Both the position numbers and the translations under genes were made by a program. Positions 16,890 to 26,455 of a stretch of DNA of 64,000 nucleotides are shown piece by piece; position 1 is the stretch's first letter; every line of letters begins with the position of its first letter. A model generated the notes under the pieces. The model worked only from the letters and a program-made list of their open reading frames with translations. It was not told the origin of the DNA and did not search any database. Source of the stretch: GCA-002050365 sp964237235. GTDB lineage: Bacteria > Acidobacteriota > Blastocatellia > Pyrinomonadales > Pyrinomonadaceae. The DNA lies in contig CAXSGY010000029.1 of NCBI GenBank assembly GCA_964237235.1, positions 5,172 through 69,171 on the forward strand, written 5' to 3'.

Positions 16890-18785
16890 TCAGAAATTAA
16901 ATTTACCGGAAACCTGCATCCTTCGCGCCGTATTCGTCACAGAGTCGTTAATGCGTCCGAAAATCGTCGAAGTCAAAACCGCCGTCGGCGCGGCGAACGA
17001 CGGATTATTCGTTAAATTTCGGGCATCGAGCCGGATGTCGAAACTCATCGTTTCCGTAAACTTAAACTTCTTGGAAAGCGAAGCGTCGGTTTGAAAATAT
17101 CTGGGTTCGATAAAGAAATTACGACTCGTATTGCCGAGCGTTCCGGGCGCGGGCTGCGTGAACATTGCGCGCGTTGTCGCATCGAACCAGAAGTTTTTGC
17201 CGCCTTCCAGAATCAGTTTGCCGCTGTCGCGCGTGCAGCCGTTGCAGTTTGCCGTTGACGAAACGATGTTGCCGAGCGTATTCAAGCCCGAATAAACCGT
17301 AAACGGTCGCCCCGATGTCCAGAGAGCCGTTCCCGCCAACTGCCAGCCGCCGATGACGAGATCGAGAGCTTTGGGAATATTCGAACCGAACGCGCGACCT
17401 CTGCCGACCGGTAATTCAAAAACATACGTCGCTTGAAAAACGTGCCGCCGGTCAAAATCCGAATAAGCGTAATTAATGCTTCGGTCGCGCAAATCGAACG
17501 GCGTGCTGGAAGCCGATTGATTTGTGCCGGTCGAAATCGTCGTCAGAGACGGGTCGAACGAGCGATTGTCCTTTGATTTCGACAGCGTGTAAGCGAGCTG
17601 GAATCCGAGACCGTTGGAGATGCGGCGTTTGAAAATTAATTCCAAACCGTCGTAGCGCGAATAATCGCTCGTGTCGAAAACATTCAAACCGTTGGCGAAT
17701 TGCGGATACGGCTGAAAGAAAAACGGGTTGAAACCGTTTGCCGTCAGCGCGGTCGTTCCCGAACGGCGGGCGAGCGTCTGCGCCGTCGTCGCCACGTTGC
17801 CGAGCGATAAATCAGAGGCGAAAGACGAACGGAACGACGCGACCGAACCGCCCGCGTTGCTCGTTCCCGTTAATAAAGTCGCCAGACAATTGGCACTCGT
17901 ATTGGTCGTGTCGCGCGCCTGATTAAAGGCATCGAGAAAAGTTTGACCGCCGCAGCGCGAATCGGTCGCAAAGATATTAACCTGATTGATGTTATATCCG
18001 CCGAGCAGATGAACCGCGTGTTTGCCGATGTAATTGACTTCAAGCACATTATTTTTCCAAAGCTCGCGCTCGAAGCTGAACGACCATTCGTGAACTTCGG
18101 GAAAGCGCAAATCGGGATCAATGACGTTGCCAGTCAAATTGCCGAAAGCCGGCGGCTGCCGCAAAATCTGCGGCGAAGTCGTCGGCGTTAATGACGAAAG
18201 CGCGGAAGACAAATTTCTGTAAAGTCCGCCATTTTGTCCGAACGAAGTATTGGTCGAACCGAACGTGTTGCCCAACGCGCTCTGGAAAATAGACGAACCG
18301 AACAGAAACGTCGCAAAACGGTCGGAGGCGAGCCGATAATTTGCCCGAAACGAAGTCTTTCCGCTGCCGAACGGATCCCACGCGACACCGACCGACGGCT
18401 CAACTAAATTGTATTGATTTTTGAACAAATCGCCTTCGACAAATTTCAACGTGTTAGACGGCGCAGCACCCAATTTGACGGGCTGGTCGGGAACTAAAAT
18501 CGGTCGATTGTCAACACTTGGATTCAGTCTGACTTCATAGCGCAAGCCGAGATCGAACACCAGATTTTTTCTAAACCGCCAACTGTCCTGCGCGTAAAAA
18601 TCCAGCTCCGTATAATTAGCCAGATTAATAAAGCGCGTTCCCGCCGGGGCGAAAGCATTCGGATTATTCGGATCGGAGACATAGGCTTGCGAAATCGAAT
18701 TGATTCTGCCCAACTGATCGTTGATCGTATTTTGCAGTCTGGTTGAGTCAGTCGCATTAATTCCCGTCACGCCCGTTGCGGGCAA
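16890..18785 (-). CDS. Oar-like TonB-dependent receptor, C-terminal barrel part (frameshifted gene)
   Basis: This ~630-codon frame is the second half of an Oar-like TonB-dependent receptor. It contains outer-membrane barrel strands (INLANYTELDFYAQDSWRF, LVFDLGLRYEV, NNVLEVNYIGKHAVHL, GLGFQLAYTLSKSKDN) and a terminal strand ending in Phe (RRMQVSGKFNF), as expected for BAM recognition. Its nominal start is a TTG inside the conserved NLPATGVTG segment, so it is not a true start. The frame continues directly from the N-terminal half at 18757-20622 after a one-base shift near 18817-18830. Joined, the product is ~1,240 residues, the usual size in acidobacteria. Confidence 0.8.
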   Translation of the reverse strand: MPATGVTGINATDSTRLQNTINDQLGRINSISQAYVSDPNNPNAFAPAGTRFINLANYTELDFYAQDSWRFRKNLVFDLGLRYEVRLNPSVDNRPILVPDQPVKLGAAPSNTLKFVEGDLFKNQYNLVEPSVGVAWDPFGSGKTSFRANYRLASDRFATFLFGSSIFQSALGNTFGSTNTSFGQNGGLYRNLSSALSSLTPTTSPQILRQPPAFGNLTGNVIDPDLRFPEVHEWSFSFERELWKNNVLEVNYIGKHAVHLLGGYNINQVNIFATDSRCGGQTFLDAFNQARDTTNTSANCLATLLTGTSNAGGSVASFRSSFASDLSLGNVATTAQTLARRSGTTALTANGFNPFFFQPYPQFANGLNVFDTSDYSRYDGLELIFKRRISNGLGFQLAYTLSKSKDNRSFDPSLTTISTGTNQSASSTPFDLRDRSINYAYSDFDRRHVFQATYVFELPVGRGRAFGSNIPKALDLVIGGWQLAGTALWTSGRPFTVYSGLNTLGNIVSSTANCNGCTRDSGKLILEGGKNFWFDATTRAMFTQPAPGTLGNTSRNFFIEPRYFQTDASLSKKFKFTETMSFDIRLDARNLTNNPSFAAPTAVLTSTIFGRINDSVTNTARRMQVSGKFNF

Positions 18786-20622
18786 ATTGAAAGCCGCAAA
18801 TCCCGACGCTTGACTGAATGAAACAACCGGCTATGTTTGTTCCGCCGACGCTCGAACGGTCGTCGGTGTGTTTATTGAAACGCATATTCGTGCCGAATTT
18901 AATGTTATGCGGACCGGTCGTATATGTAATGTTATCAATATATTGCAAGGTTCTCACGCCGCGCGCGTTGTAGGAAAAGTTCGTGTTCGACGTGGCGGGA
19001 TTATTGAAGGTAAACGGAATATTCGGGTCGGGTTCGGGAGTTCCGAACAGGAAAAAATATTTGCTCACGCCGAAAATAAATTCGTTCGCCAGATTGGAAG
19101 TCGGCGAATAACGCCAGTTGACCGCCAGATTTTTCGGCGTGCGAAACGTATCAACCAAATTCGGCGAATCCGGGAAAATCGGGCGACCGCCGTTGCCCGA
19201 ATCGCCGAAGCTGTTTTGTTCGCCCTGCGCGTAGCGAACGTAAACCAGACTGTTTTCCTTCAGCTTAAAATCAACTTTCGTGACGAAATCATATTGCCGT
19301 TCGTGCTGCGGAGACGCGAAATTAAATCCCGCCGTGTTCAATCCGTCGCCGACCGTAAAATTATTCGGCGAAGGCTGCGCATTCAGATAGCCGAGCAGCG
19401 TCGCATCCTGTCCGGTTGCGGTCGGATTACCGGTTCCCGTGCCGGACGCGGAGTTGGCGTTGATGTTATACGTTCTGATGCAGAGCGTCGTGACGGTCGC
19501 GCTGCACGGCGGAAGCAGCGCGTTGCCGCCCGTGTCCACCGCCGCCGTCGCACTTCCCGACGGCGAGTTGGCGCGTCCGACGACATATCGAAAAATTCCC
19601 TGCCGTGCCGACGGTGTGTAAACCGTGCGCGTGACCAACGCCGTGTCGTAGGCTCTGAGCATTTGCAGGTTGACGAAAAAGAACGCGCGGTCGCGCAGCA
19701 AATCGAACGGCTTCGTGCCTTCGCCGAAGCCGGGATTAAACAGCGGACCGCCGAAACTGCCGCCGAAAATATGCTGCACGAATTGCCCTTTAGCGACGTT
19801 GGCGATGGTTTCGGGATAAGATTTCGCGTTGAATTCGGGCGTTTGATAATACTCGAACAAATTTCCGCGAAACTGATTCGTGCCGGAGCGCGTCACGAAG
19901 GTGACCTGCGCGCCGCTGCTGCGCCCGAGTTCCGCCGTCGAATTGCTGGTCACGACCTGAAATTCCTGCAAGCTGTCCGGGTTCGGTCTGAGCGGCGTAA
20001 AGTTCGAGCCGCCCGCCGTTGATTCGTTGATGTCTATGCCGTCGAGCGTAAAGTTAAATGAGCGGTCGCGCGAGCCGTGAACGCTGACCCCGCCGCCGGT
20101 GTTGCCGCCGTTGACGACTCCCGGCTGAAAATTCAAAAGATCGAGCGGATTTCTGCCGCGCGTCCCGACAATCGGCAAGCTTTCCAGCGTGCGCTGTTCA
20201 ATCGTGCTGCCGATGTTGCCCGAAGTGCTGGTCTGCACCTGTTCGGCTAGAGATTCAACCGTCACCGTTTCGGAAACGCCGCCCGCTTCGAGTGCGATAT
20301 TAATGGTCGCTGGTTGATTGATATTGGCGGTATTTTTAGTCGAAATAAATTTCTTGAAACCGCTTTTTTCAATCGTCACAGTGTAAGTTCCGACTTGAAT
20401 TAAATCGAAGGTGTAAACCCCGCTTTCGCCCGTTTCGGTCGTCAGGGAAACCGCCGTTCCTTCGTTGGTCAAAGTTACCGCCGCGCCCGAAACCGCCGCG
20501 CCGGAACTGTCCGTCACCGTTCCCGTCACGCGCGTCGTCGTGCCTTGCGCGCGAACGCCCGCGACGAGAAAAATCAACACCAGAAATGTTAATAGAAAAT
20601 TCGTAACAGGTTTAAAACTCAT
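18757..20622 (-). CDS. Oar-like TonB-dependent receptor, N-terminal part (frameshifted gene)
   Basis: The ORF begins at an ATG with a strong AAGGAGAG ribosome-binding site. It encodes a signal peptide (about residues 1-25), a carboxypeptidase-regulatory-like domain (about 28-115: VTGTVTDSSGAAVSGA, GVYTFDLIQVGTYTV), a plug domain (RGRNPLDLLNFQPGV, GSRDRSFNFTLDGIDINEST, FQVVTSNSTAELGRSSG) and the first barrel strands. Such receptors move unknown large substrates through the outer membrane with TonB. After IAGCFIQ the frame becomes nonsense; shifting one base restores SFSQASGFAAFNLPATG. The gene is thus either disrupted or carries a sequencing error. Confidence 0.85.
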   Translation of the reverse strand: MSFKPVTNFLLTFLVLIFLVAGVRAQGTTTRVTGTVTDSSGAAVSGAAVTLTNEGTAVSLTTETGESGVYTFDLIQVGTYTVTIEKSGFKKFISTKNTANINQPATINIALEAGGVSETVTVESLAEQVQTSTSGNIGSTIEQRTLESLPIVGTRGRNPLDLLNFQPGVVNGGNTGGGVSVHGSRDRSFNFTLDGIDINESTAGGSNFTPLRPNPDSLQEFQVVTSNSTAELGRSSGAQVTFVTRSGTNQFRGNLFEYYQTPEFNAKSYPETIANVAKGQFVQHIFGGSFGGPLFNPGFGEGTKPFDLLRDRAFFFVNLQMLRAYDTALVTRTVYTPSARQGIFRYVVGRANSPSGSATAAVDTGGNALLPPCSATVTTLCIRTYNINANSASGTGTGNPTATGQDATLLGYLNAQPSPNNFTVGDGLNTAGFNFASPQHERQYDFVTKVDFKLKENSLVYVRYAQGEQNSFGDSGNGGRPIFPDSPNLVDTFRTPKNLAVNWRYSPTSNLANEFIFGVSKYFFLFGTPEPDPNIPFTFNNPATSNTNFSYNARGVRTLQYIDNITYTTGPHNIKFGTNMRFNKHTDDRSSVGGTNIAGCFIQSSVGICGFQFARNGRDGN

Positions 20623-20767
20623 AAAACTCTCCTTTGAAGCGTTAAATAGGATAATGAAACCTTATGTAAAATCAGGGTTATTTAAGAAATGATGATGTAA
20701 AATAGCACAGATGTTAAAAAAAAGTTAAATTGCCGCGCGCTAAATTTCAAAGTTTGCCGTTAAAAAT

Positions 20768-20799
20768 AAAAAAAAGCGTTCCAAAAAAACTTGAAACGC
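20768..20799 (-). terminator. Terminator of the Ycf48-like gene
   Basis: On the minus strand GCGTTTC pairs with GGAACGC (plus positions 20793-20799 and 20776-20782, one G-T pair), followed by a run of eight T. It lies ~35 bases after the stop of the Ycf48-like gene. Confidence 0.65.
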
Positions 20800-20832
20800 C
20801 GCGCCGGAGTTCGATTCTGCGATTTGAAAATT

Positions 20833-21828
20833 TTATTTCTGGTATTGGGCGATCAAGCCTTTCGCGCCGACCGCCCAGCCGTATTTTTTCATCATAAACA
20901 AGCCGTATAAACTTTCCGGCGTATTGATTTCCTGCTTGATCCAGGTTTTTCCCTTGTCGCCCGAACGCAGAATCGTTCCGCCGCTGCCGACGATCCAGCC
21001 GTTTTTGTCGTCGGCAAAATCCACGCGCAGAAATTTGTTCGGAAAATTCGTTTTCACCGTTTCCCAGGCTTCGCCGCCGTTTTCGGTTCTCAGAATCGTG
21101 CCTTTACCGCCGACCGCGTAGCCTTCCTGCGAATCTCTGAAATCAACGTTATAAAGCGTTTTGTTCGTGCCGGAAGTTTGTTTCTGCCAGTTCAAACCGC
21201 CGTCGAACGTCGTTAAAATCAAGCCCTGATCGCCGACGATCCAGCCGCGCGAGCCGTTGACGAAATCCAGATGAAACAATTCGGCTTTCGACGGAACGTT
21301 GACGCGCGCCCACGTTTCGCCGCCGTCGTCGGTTCGCATCACCAATGAATCAACTACTTCGTCGTCGTCGCCGACTCGTTTAATTAAAGAGCCGACGATA
21401 AAGCCGAGCTTTTTATCGGCGAAACGCACGCTCAGAAATTCCGGCGTAACCCCGCGAAAGTTTTTCGGTTCGTAAATTTTGATTTCGCGCCACGAACGAC
21501 CCGCGTCGTCGGTCGCAAACATTTTTTTTCCGGCGACGACATAGCCGTTGTTATCGTTGCGAAAATAAATTTCGTTGATGTCTTCTTCGGTGTAGATAAA
21601 TTGTTTCGACCAGGTTTTGCCGCCGTCGCTGGTTTGCGCGAAATAACCTTTGTCGCCCGCGACGAAACCGCGGTCGGCGGACGTAAAATAAACTGCGACC
21701 AGATCGCTCGTCGTCGCCGGTTTAATAATTTTCCAGCTCGATTGCGCGTTCGCGGACAGCGCGGCGAAACCGATTAAACCGCCGCACAAAGCGAGTCGCA
21801 GCCGAAAAAAAACGCTTGATTTTCTCAT
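20833..21828 (-). CDS. Secreted Ycf48/BNR-repeat beta-propeller protein
   Basis: The ~331-residue protein has a signal peptide ending LSANAQS from the chosen ATG at 21828; the upstream ATG at 21861 would put extra residues before the signal. At least six repeats carry the photosystem II stability factor Ycf48 pattern, for example GYFAQTSDGGKTWSKQ, MRTDDGGETWARV, LTTFDGGLNWQKQ, LRTENGGEAWETV and LRSGDKGKTWIKQ. These form a propeller. In non-photosynthetic bacteria these proteins are common and unassigned. An export or assembly-factor role is only analogy. A terminator follows. Confidence 0.85.
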   Translation of the reverse strand: MRKSSVFFRLRLALCGGLIGFAALSANAQSSWKIIKPATTSDLVAVYFTSADRGFVAGDKGYFAQTSDGGKTWSKQFIYTEEDINEIYFRNDNNGYVVAGKKMFATDDAGRSWREIKIYEPKNFRGVTPEFLSVRFADKKLGFIVGSLIKRVGDDDEVVDSLVMRTDDGGETWARVNVPSKAELFHLDFVNGSRGWIVGDQGLILTTFDGGLNWQKQTSGTNKTLYNVDFRDSQEGYAVGGKGTILRTENGGEAWETVKTNFPNKFLRVDFADDKNGWIVGSGGTILRSGDKGKTWIKQEINTPESLYGLFMMKKYGWAVGAKGLIAQYQK

Positions 21829-21987
21829 AAGATTTTTTGTCTCGATTGTTGACTTTGACATCTAAAATACAATTTATTGCCGCAAAAGTCATCTTTACAA
21901 AGAAAAGACGAAAGGGCGAAAAGATTTCGCAAACACGAATCTTTTCGCCTCTGAATATGAATCAACACCAGAAACGGCGCGATGTTC

Positions 21988-22112
21988 GAGCGCGGACGGA
22001 AGCGTCCGCATCGAGCGCAAGAGCGCGAGACGAACGATTGCTGTCAAGTCGCACAAGACCAATCAAACAACGTCGCTGTCGCTCCGTTGGCGGACGAAAG
22101 CGTCCGCTCTCC
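21988..22112. mobile_element. 125-bp MITE-like palindromic element
   Basis: The arms GAGCGCGGACGG...GCGTCCGC (21988-22009) and GCGGACG...GCGTCCGCTCTCC (22090-22112) are imperfect inverted copies around ~80 unrelated bases. A second element of nearly the same size and arm sequence lies at 44017-44143. No coding capacity is present. The size, shared arms and two locations suggest a non-autonomous repeat family such as a MITE or a REP doublet. Confidence 0.6.
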
Positions 22113-22124
22113 TCAGATTCACAA

Positions 22125-24362
22125 TTATTTAACGACGCGGTAAACTTTGCCCTTCCAAACGACGACGACTTGTTCGCCGAGCGCGAAAAATTGCGCAAGT
22201 TCGCGCTCCTTTTTGAGCAGATCGAAATATTCGTCGCTCGCAAATTGCAATTTTACTTCCGACAAATTTTTATCCGCGCCGAATTCCGCATCCTGCCACA
22301 CGCCGCTTTGATTATAAAAGTTTTTCGTGCCGACGAACTGATTCATTTGGCTGTTCTGCACGAAAACATTACTCGCCGACGGCGCGAGCGTCGCGTTCGA
22401 TTGCTGGACGTTTTGCTGTTTGCTCATTTTCACCGCATCCTCGCCTTTGTTCGCCCGCGTTTTCGCCACTTCCTGTTCGTCGGCGACAATCATTCCCGAC
22501 GCGCGGCGTTCGACCGCCTGAAAACTTCCGTCGGTTGCCAGGTAAGAAGTGTAGGGCGTAACGATGCCGAAGCGCGTGCCGAGTTCGGCAACCTCGTCGC
22601 GCAGTTCCTTCGTTTCGCCGTTGGCGCGAATTTGTTCAAGCAGCCAACCGACGCGGCGCGTCGCCCAAAGGCGCGGCAGAAAATCGTTCGTTTCGTTGCG
22701 GCGCGGAAAGTCGAGATTCGGATAATTAAACGAACGGTTTTCCGTGCCGGATTTTCCGGTCAGACGCAGCGTGATATTTTGCAAATCGTTGTCGTTTTTA
22801 TAACGTCCGATGACGGTAATTTGCGAGCCTTTGAATAAGTCCGTAATTTTGCGCGGATAAATCAAATCGGTTTCGACCGCTCCGAAATCCATCTCCAAAT
22901 CCGACAAAACAGGCGAGCTGACCTTCGTAAAAAAGTTCGACACTTTGATTTCCAAATCTTCCTTCGGCTCGACGTAATCAGCCGCGCCGGAATTTTCCGC
23001 CGCCAGCTTATCGAGCAGCGTCGTGTTGACATCGTAGCCGACACCGAACGTGAAAAGTCTGACATCTTCGCCTTTCGCCCGGTTGACGTTGGCAACGATT
23101 TTATCGGCGTTCGCTTCGCCGACGGTCGGCAAGCCGTCGGTCATAAAAACAAGCATTTTCGGGCGCGGCGACGAACTGAATTGTTTGAGCGCGGCGAGCA
23201 AAGCGTCGTTGATGTTCGTGCCGCCGGTCGGTTTTAAGTTGTTAACGAAATCTTCGCCGCGCTTTTTGCCCGAACCGTTGGCGGCGATTAAATTCGTCTC
23301 CATCAGATGTTCCTCGCCCGCGAAATTGATGACGTTGAAACGGTCGCCGTCGCGCAAACTTCTGATGCCGAACAACAGAGCCGCGCGCGCCTTGTCCATC
23401 TTGCCCGCGTCCGCCATCGAGCCGCTCGTGTCAAGAACGAAAACGATGTCTTTATTGACCAATTCCCTTTCCGCCAAATCGTCTTTCGGCGATAATTGCA
23501 GCAGAAAATAACCGTCCCGTCCGGCTTCGCGGTAAGTCAGCAAAGATAATCCGAAATCGTTGTTCGATAAGCCGTAAAAAAGCTGAAAATCGTTGTCGTT
23601 ATTATTTGTCTCAAACGAAACGCTTGAATCAGTCTCGCTTTTGCGTTTCACATCAATTTGGTGCGACGGCGAATAAATGTTTCGCAACGCTTCTTTGCCG
23701 TTGATTTCGATTCTTCCCGAAATTGTTCCGAATTTTTGCGCCGGCATATTTCGTCTGACAGGTGAAGTTTCAAATTGTTGATTTTGATTCGACCAGAGAT
23801 TTCTGCCCGTTCCCAACGGATAACGATAAGCGACCGTGCCGGATTCGGCTTTTAAGATTTGCGTGTAGGTGAGTTCGAGCTTTTTGTCGGAGTTCGGCAA
23901 AATCGGAAAAATCGAAGCCTGAAACAAATCCTTTCCGGCGTATTCGAGCAAGCCCGGATCGCGCTGTTTGCGGACGATTTCATCGTAAATCCGCCTGGCT
24001 TCTTCCTTTGAACGAACTTCGCCGACTAATTTTTTGCCGTTTTCCCAGATCGCAAATTCGACAATCGAAGCCGTCTCGGGAATCGGGAAAAAATAAGTTC
24101 CTTCGAGCGTGTAGGGCGAATCGTTGCGAAAAACTTGTTCGACGTGCGTCGTCGCCACTTGCCCGTTAATTTTCACATCGAGCGCGATTGATTTAACCGG
24201 CAAAACATTCGGCATCGGAATCGGGCGCGGGCGCGGAATCGGGCGACACGGGCGAACGTCGCACCGAATCGGAATAATAATTCCCTGCGCGTCGGCGGAA
24301 ATCGCCGCAAAAAAACCGATGAACAGCAAACAGAAAAAACTTATCTTAGATTTGGATTTCAT
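22125..24362 (-). CDS. Secreted VIT-vWA domain protein
   Basis: The 745-residue protein has a signal peptide (ending AISADAQ), a Pro/Arg-rich linker, a VIT (vault/inter-alpha-trypsin) domain (about 45-180: EQVFRNDSPYTLEGTYFFPIP, YDEIVRKQRDPGLLEY) and a vWA domain with the MIDAS motif DTSGS near residue 308, plus later FMTDGLPTVGE. VIT-vWA proteins bind metal-dependent protein partners at the cell surface. In proteobacteria some are sortase targets, but no LPxTG-type anchor is seen here. The gene starts after GGAGACAAG on the minus strand. Confidence 0.88.
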   Translation of the reverse strand: MKSKSKISFFCLLFIGFFAAISADAQGIIIPIRCDVRPCRPIPRPRPIPMPNVLPVKSIALDVKINGQVATTHVEQVFRNDSPYTLEGTYFFPIPETASIVEFAIWENGKKLVGEVRSKEEARRIYDEIVRKQRDPGLLEYAGKDLFQASIFPILPNSDKKLELTYTQILKAESGTVAYRYPLGTGRNLWSNQNQQFETSPVRRNMPAQKFGTISGRIEINGKEALRNIYSPSHQIDVKRKSETDSSVSFETNNNDNDFQLFYGLSNNDFGLSLLTYREAGRDGYFLLQLSPKDDLAERELVNKDIVFVLDTSGSMADAGKMDKARAALLFGIRSLRDGDRFNVINFAGEEHLMETNLIAANGSGKKRGEDFVNNLKPTGGTNINDALLAALKQFSSSPRPKMLVFMTDGLPTVGEANADKIVANVNRAKGEDVRLFTFGVGYDVNTTLLDKLAAENSGAADYVEPKEDLEIKVSNFFTKVSSPVLSDLEMDFGAVETDLIYPRKITDLFKGSQITVIGRYKNDNDLQNITLRLTGKSGTENRSFNYPNLDFPRRNETNDFLPRLWATRRVGWLLEQIRANGETKELRDEVAELGTRFGIVTPYTSYLATDGSFQAVERRASGMIVADEQEVAKTRANKGEDAVKMSKQQNVQQSNATLAPSASNVFVQNSQMNQFVGTKNFYNQSGVWQDAEFGADKNLSEVKLQFASDEYFDLLKKERELAQFFALGEQVVVVWKGKVYRVVK

Positions 24363-24542
24363 ACTTGTCTCCTTAAATTTGAACGATTAAGCGCGAGAAG
24401 ATTTTACGAACGCTTTCGCTTGATAATTTAGGGAACGCGGCGAATTATTTAAACTTGCATCATTAACGAAACAAATTTAACTGAGAGGCGTGTAAATCGG
24501 TAATTTCGATAAAATCTCCAATTTCCAAAGGAAAAATTTAAA

Positions 24543-26330
24543 ATGAAACGCTTCTGCTGTGTCCTTTTCTTAATTTCGTTTTTATGCCTTTTGGCTGCGG
24601 CGCAGAAAAATCCGCCGAAACCCGTCAAACAGTGTGATGCGCTGTTAGCGCGGCAGATTGTCGAACAACAAGCCGCCGAAAGCAAATTGGTCGAAGATAC
24701 CGATAAGCGCGTCAATATTCTTTTGCGCGTCGCCGATTTTTTATGGGTCGGCAACGAGGAAACGGCGCGAAAGTATTTCGCCGAAGCGTTTCAAGCCGCG
24801 CAAGAAAGGTTCAAAGAAAAAGGCAGCAAAAAAGAAGACGAGGCATTGGTTTCATATCAGCCCGATTATCGTTTGCGGGTCATTCAGGTTGTCTCAAAGC
24901 GCGACGCGGAATGGGCAAAAAAACTTTCCGAAAATGTCTTGAAAGAATTTGACGAAGATAAGGAAAAAGATTCGCGTGATGATTTTGATAAAAACCGCGA
25001 AGTTTCGGAACTTCTGGGTATCGCGGCGCGAATGGCAAAGGATAATCCGAATTTGTCTTTGACGTTTGCGCGCCGCGCGATGCGTTATCCGTTGATTCAA
25101 AGCTGGTATTGGGTTTTGTATCAAATGGCGGGAAATAATCAGCCGCTCGCCGACCAAATTTACGGCGAGCTGCTCGCCAATTACGGAAGCGCGGAAGTTT
25201 TTTCGCTGATGTATCTTTCCGCTTATCCGTTCGGCAGCGAGCGCATTTTCGGCGTGGAAAAATACAATTACGGCACGAGCGTTCCGGCAAATTTTTCTCC
25301 GAACAAGAACTTACAGCGACAATTTTTACAAATTTTACTGCGCCGCGTGATGAAGCTGACACCCGAAAACACGACTCTTTCAATGCAGCAAGTTCCCGAA
25401 ACGGCGAGCGCGGTAATGGCTTTGAATGATTTGGAATCAATCGTCAATCAACAGTTTCCCGATCTGGCGCAGCAGTTTTCGCAGGCGAAAATTCAAGCCG
25501 CTTCAATCGTTGATGCGGAGTCTATGCGAAAGACGAAGAACAAGGAAGAAGCCGACAAAAAATTTAACAATCCGTTTGAATTTCAACTGGAAGAAGCGGA
25601 AAAAGCTGAAAGTATGGGAAAACTTCAAGACGGACAGATTTTCCGGCTGGTCAATTCCGCCGAAACCGACGAGCAGTATAAAAAAGCCGAAAGCTGGATT
25701 GATAAAATCAGCGAGGATTCGACGCGCGAAGCATTATTCAATTTCTTTTATTTTCAGCGTTCAAAACTGGCGGTCACGGAAAACCGTCTCGAAGACGCGC
25801 GAAAATACGCTTTAAAAGTTCCGATCATCGAACATCGCGCCGTTTTATTTTTCGACATCAGCGAGGCGAAAATGAAAGAGCCTCTGACGAAAGTCGAATC
25901 GCTCGAAACGCTTTTGGAAGTTCAGCAAACGGCGAATAAAGCTCCTGATTCGATTGCCAAAGCGCAGGTTTTATTGGGACTGGCTTTTATGTATGAAAAA
26001 GTTGACCATTTCGCCGCGCTCGGCGCGCTGGACGAGGCGATCAAAGCGACGAGTAAACTTGAAAACCCGAATCTTTTTACCAACACTATTACTCAAGAAG
26101 TGCGCGGAAAAAGTTTTACGCATTTTTCGAGCTATTCCGTTCCGGGCTTTGAAATTTCCGAAACTTTTTACGCATTGAGCAAAAAAGATTTTCAGAACGC
26201 GCTGACTTATGCGGGAAATTTTACGGATAAATATATAAAAACTCTGGCGAGTCTGGCGACGGTCAAAGACTGCGAAAAAAGCGTGAATCCGAGCAAACCG
26301 GAAACAGTCAAACCGAAAGCTAATCAATAA
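24543..26330 (+). CDS. Secreted helical-repeat protein, function unknown
   Basis: The 595-residue protein has a signal peptide (ending LLAAAQ). The rest is alpha-helical with TPR-like stretches, for example ILLRVADFLWVGNEETARKY, ARKYALKVPIIEHRA and LDEAIKATSKLENP. No catalytic motif is recognised. The C-terminal tail is Lys/Pro-rich. It is oriented away from the VIT-vWA gene and shares a ~180-base divergent promoter region with it. Periplasmic scaffolding is possible, but this is only from the repeat type. Confidence 0.7.
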   Translation: MKRFCCVLFLISFLCLLAAAQKNPPKPVKQCDALLARQIVEQQAAESKLVEDTDKRVNILLRVADFLWVGNEETARKYFAEAFQAAQERFKEKGSKKEDEALVSYQPDYRLRVIQVVSKRDAEWAKKLSENVLKEFDEDKEKDSRDDFDKNREVSELLGIAARMAKDNPNLSLTFARRAMRYPLIQSWYWVLYQMAGNNQPLADQIYGELLANYGSAEVFSLMYLSAYPFGSERIFGVEKYNYGTSVPANFSPNKNLQRQFLQILLRRVMKLTPENTTLSMQQVPETASAVMALNDLESIVNQQFPDLAQQFSQAKIQAASIVDAESMRKTKNKEEADKKFNNPFEFQLEEAEKAESMGKLQDGQIFRLVNSAETDEQYKKAESWIDKISEDSTREALFNFFYFQRSKLAVTENRLEDARKYALKVPIIEHRAVLFFDISEAKMKEPLTKVESLETLLEVQQTANKAPDSIAKAQVLLGLAFMYEKVDHFAALGALDEAIKATSKLENPNLFTNTITQEVRGKSFTHFSSYSVPGFEISETFYALSKKDFQNALTYAGNFTDKYIKTLASLATVKDCEKSVNPSKPETVKPKANQ

Positions 26331-26379
26331 AAAACGGTGGTAAACTAAAAGTAAGGTTGAAGAAAATTAATTGTAGATG

Positions 26380-26414
26380 AACACAGATTAAATCCGTTCA
26401 AAAACATCTGTGTT
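26380..26414. repeat. 9-bp hairpin after the helical-repeat gene
   Basis: AACACAGAT (26380-26388) pairs with ATCTGTGTT (26406-26414). It lies 50 bases after the stop and before the convergent lipoprotein gene, so it could serve as a weak shared terminator. The wording matches other dispersed intergenic palindromes of the window. Confidence 0.4.
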
Positions 26415-26455
26415 TGCGTTATCTATTGCGAATCATCCTCCTAATTTTAAATTGC

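Noticed and set aside
18868..20022. 384-codon plus-strand ORF
   Set aside because: It is antisense to the well-supported receptor N-terminal part, is Arg-rich with no domain, and has no ribosome-binding site.
21837..22838. 333-codon plus-strand ORF
   Set aside because: It runs through the MITE-like repeat and antisense to the VIT-vWA gene; composition is that of a shadow frame.
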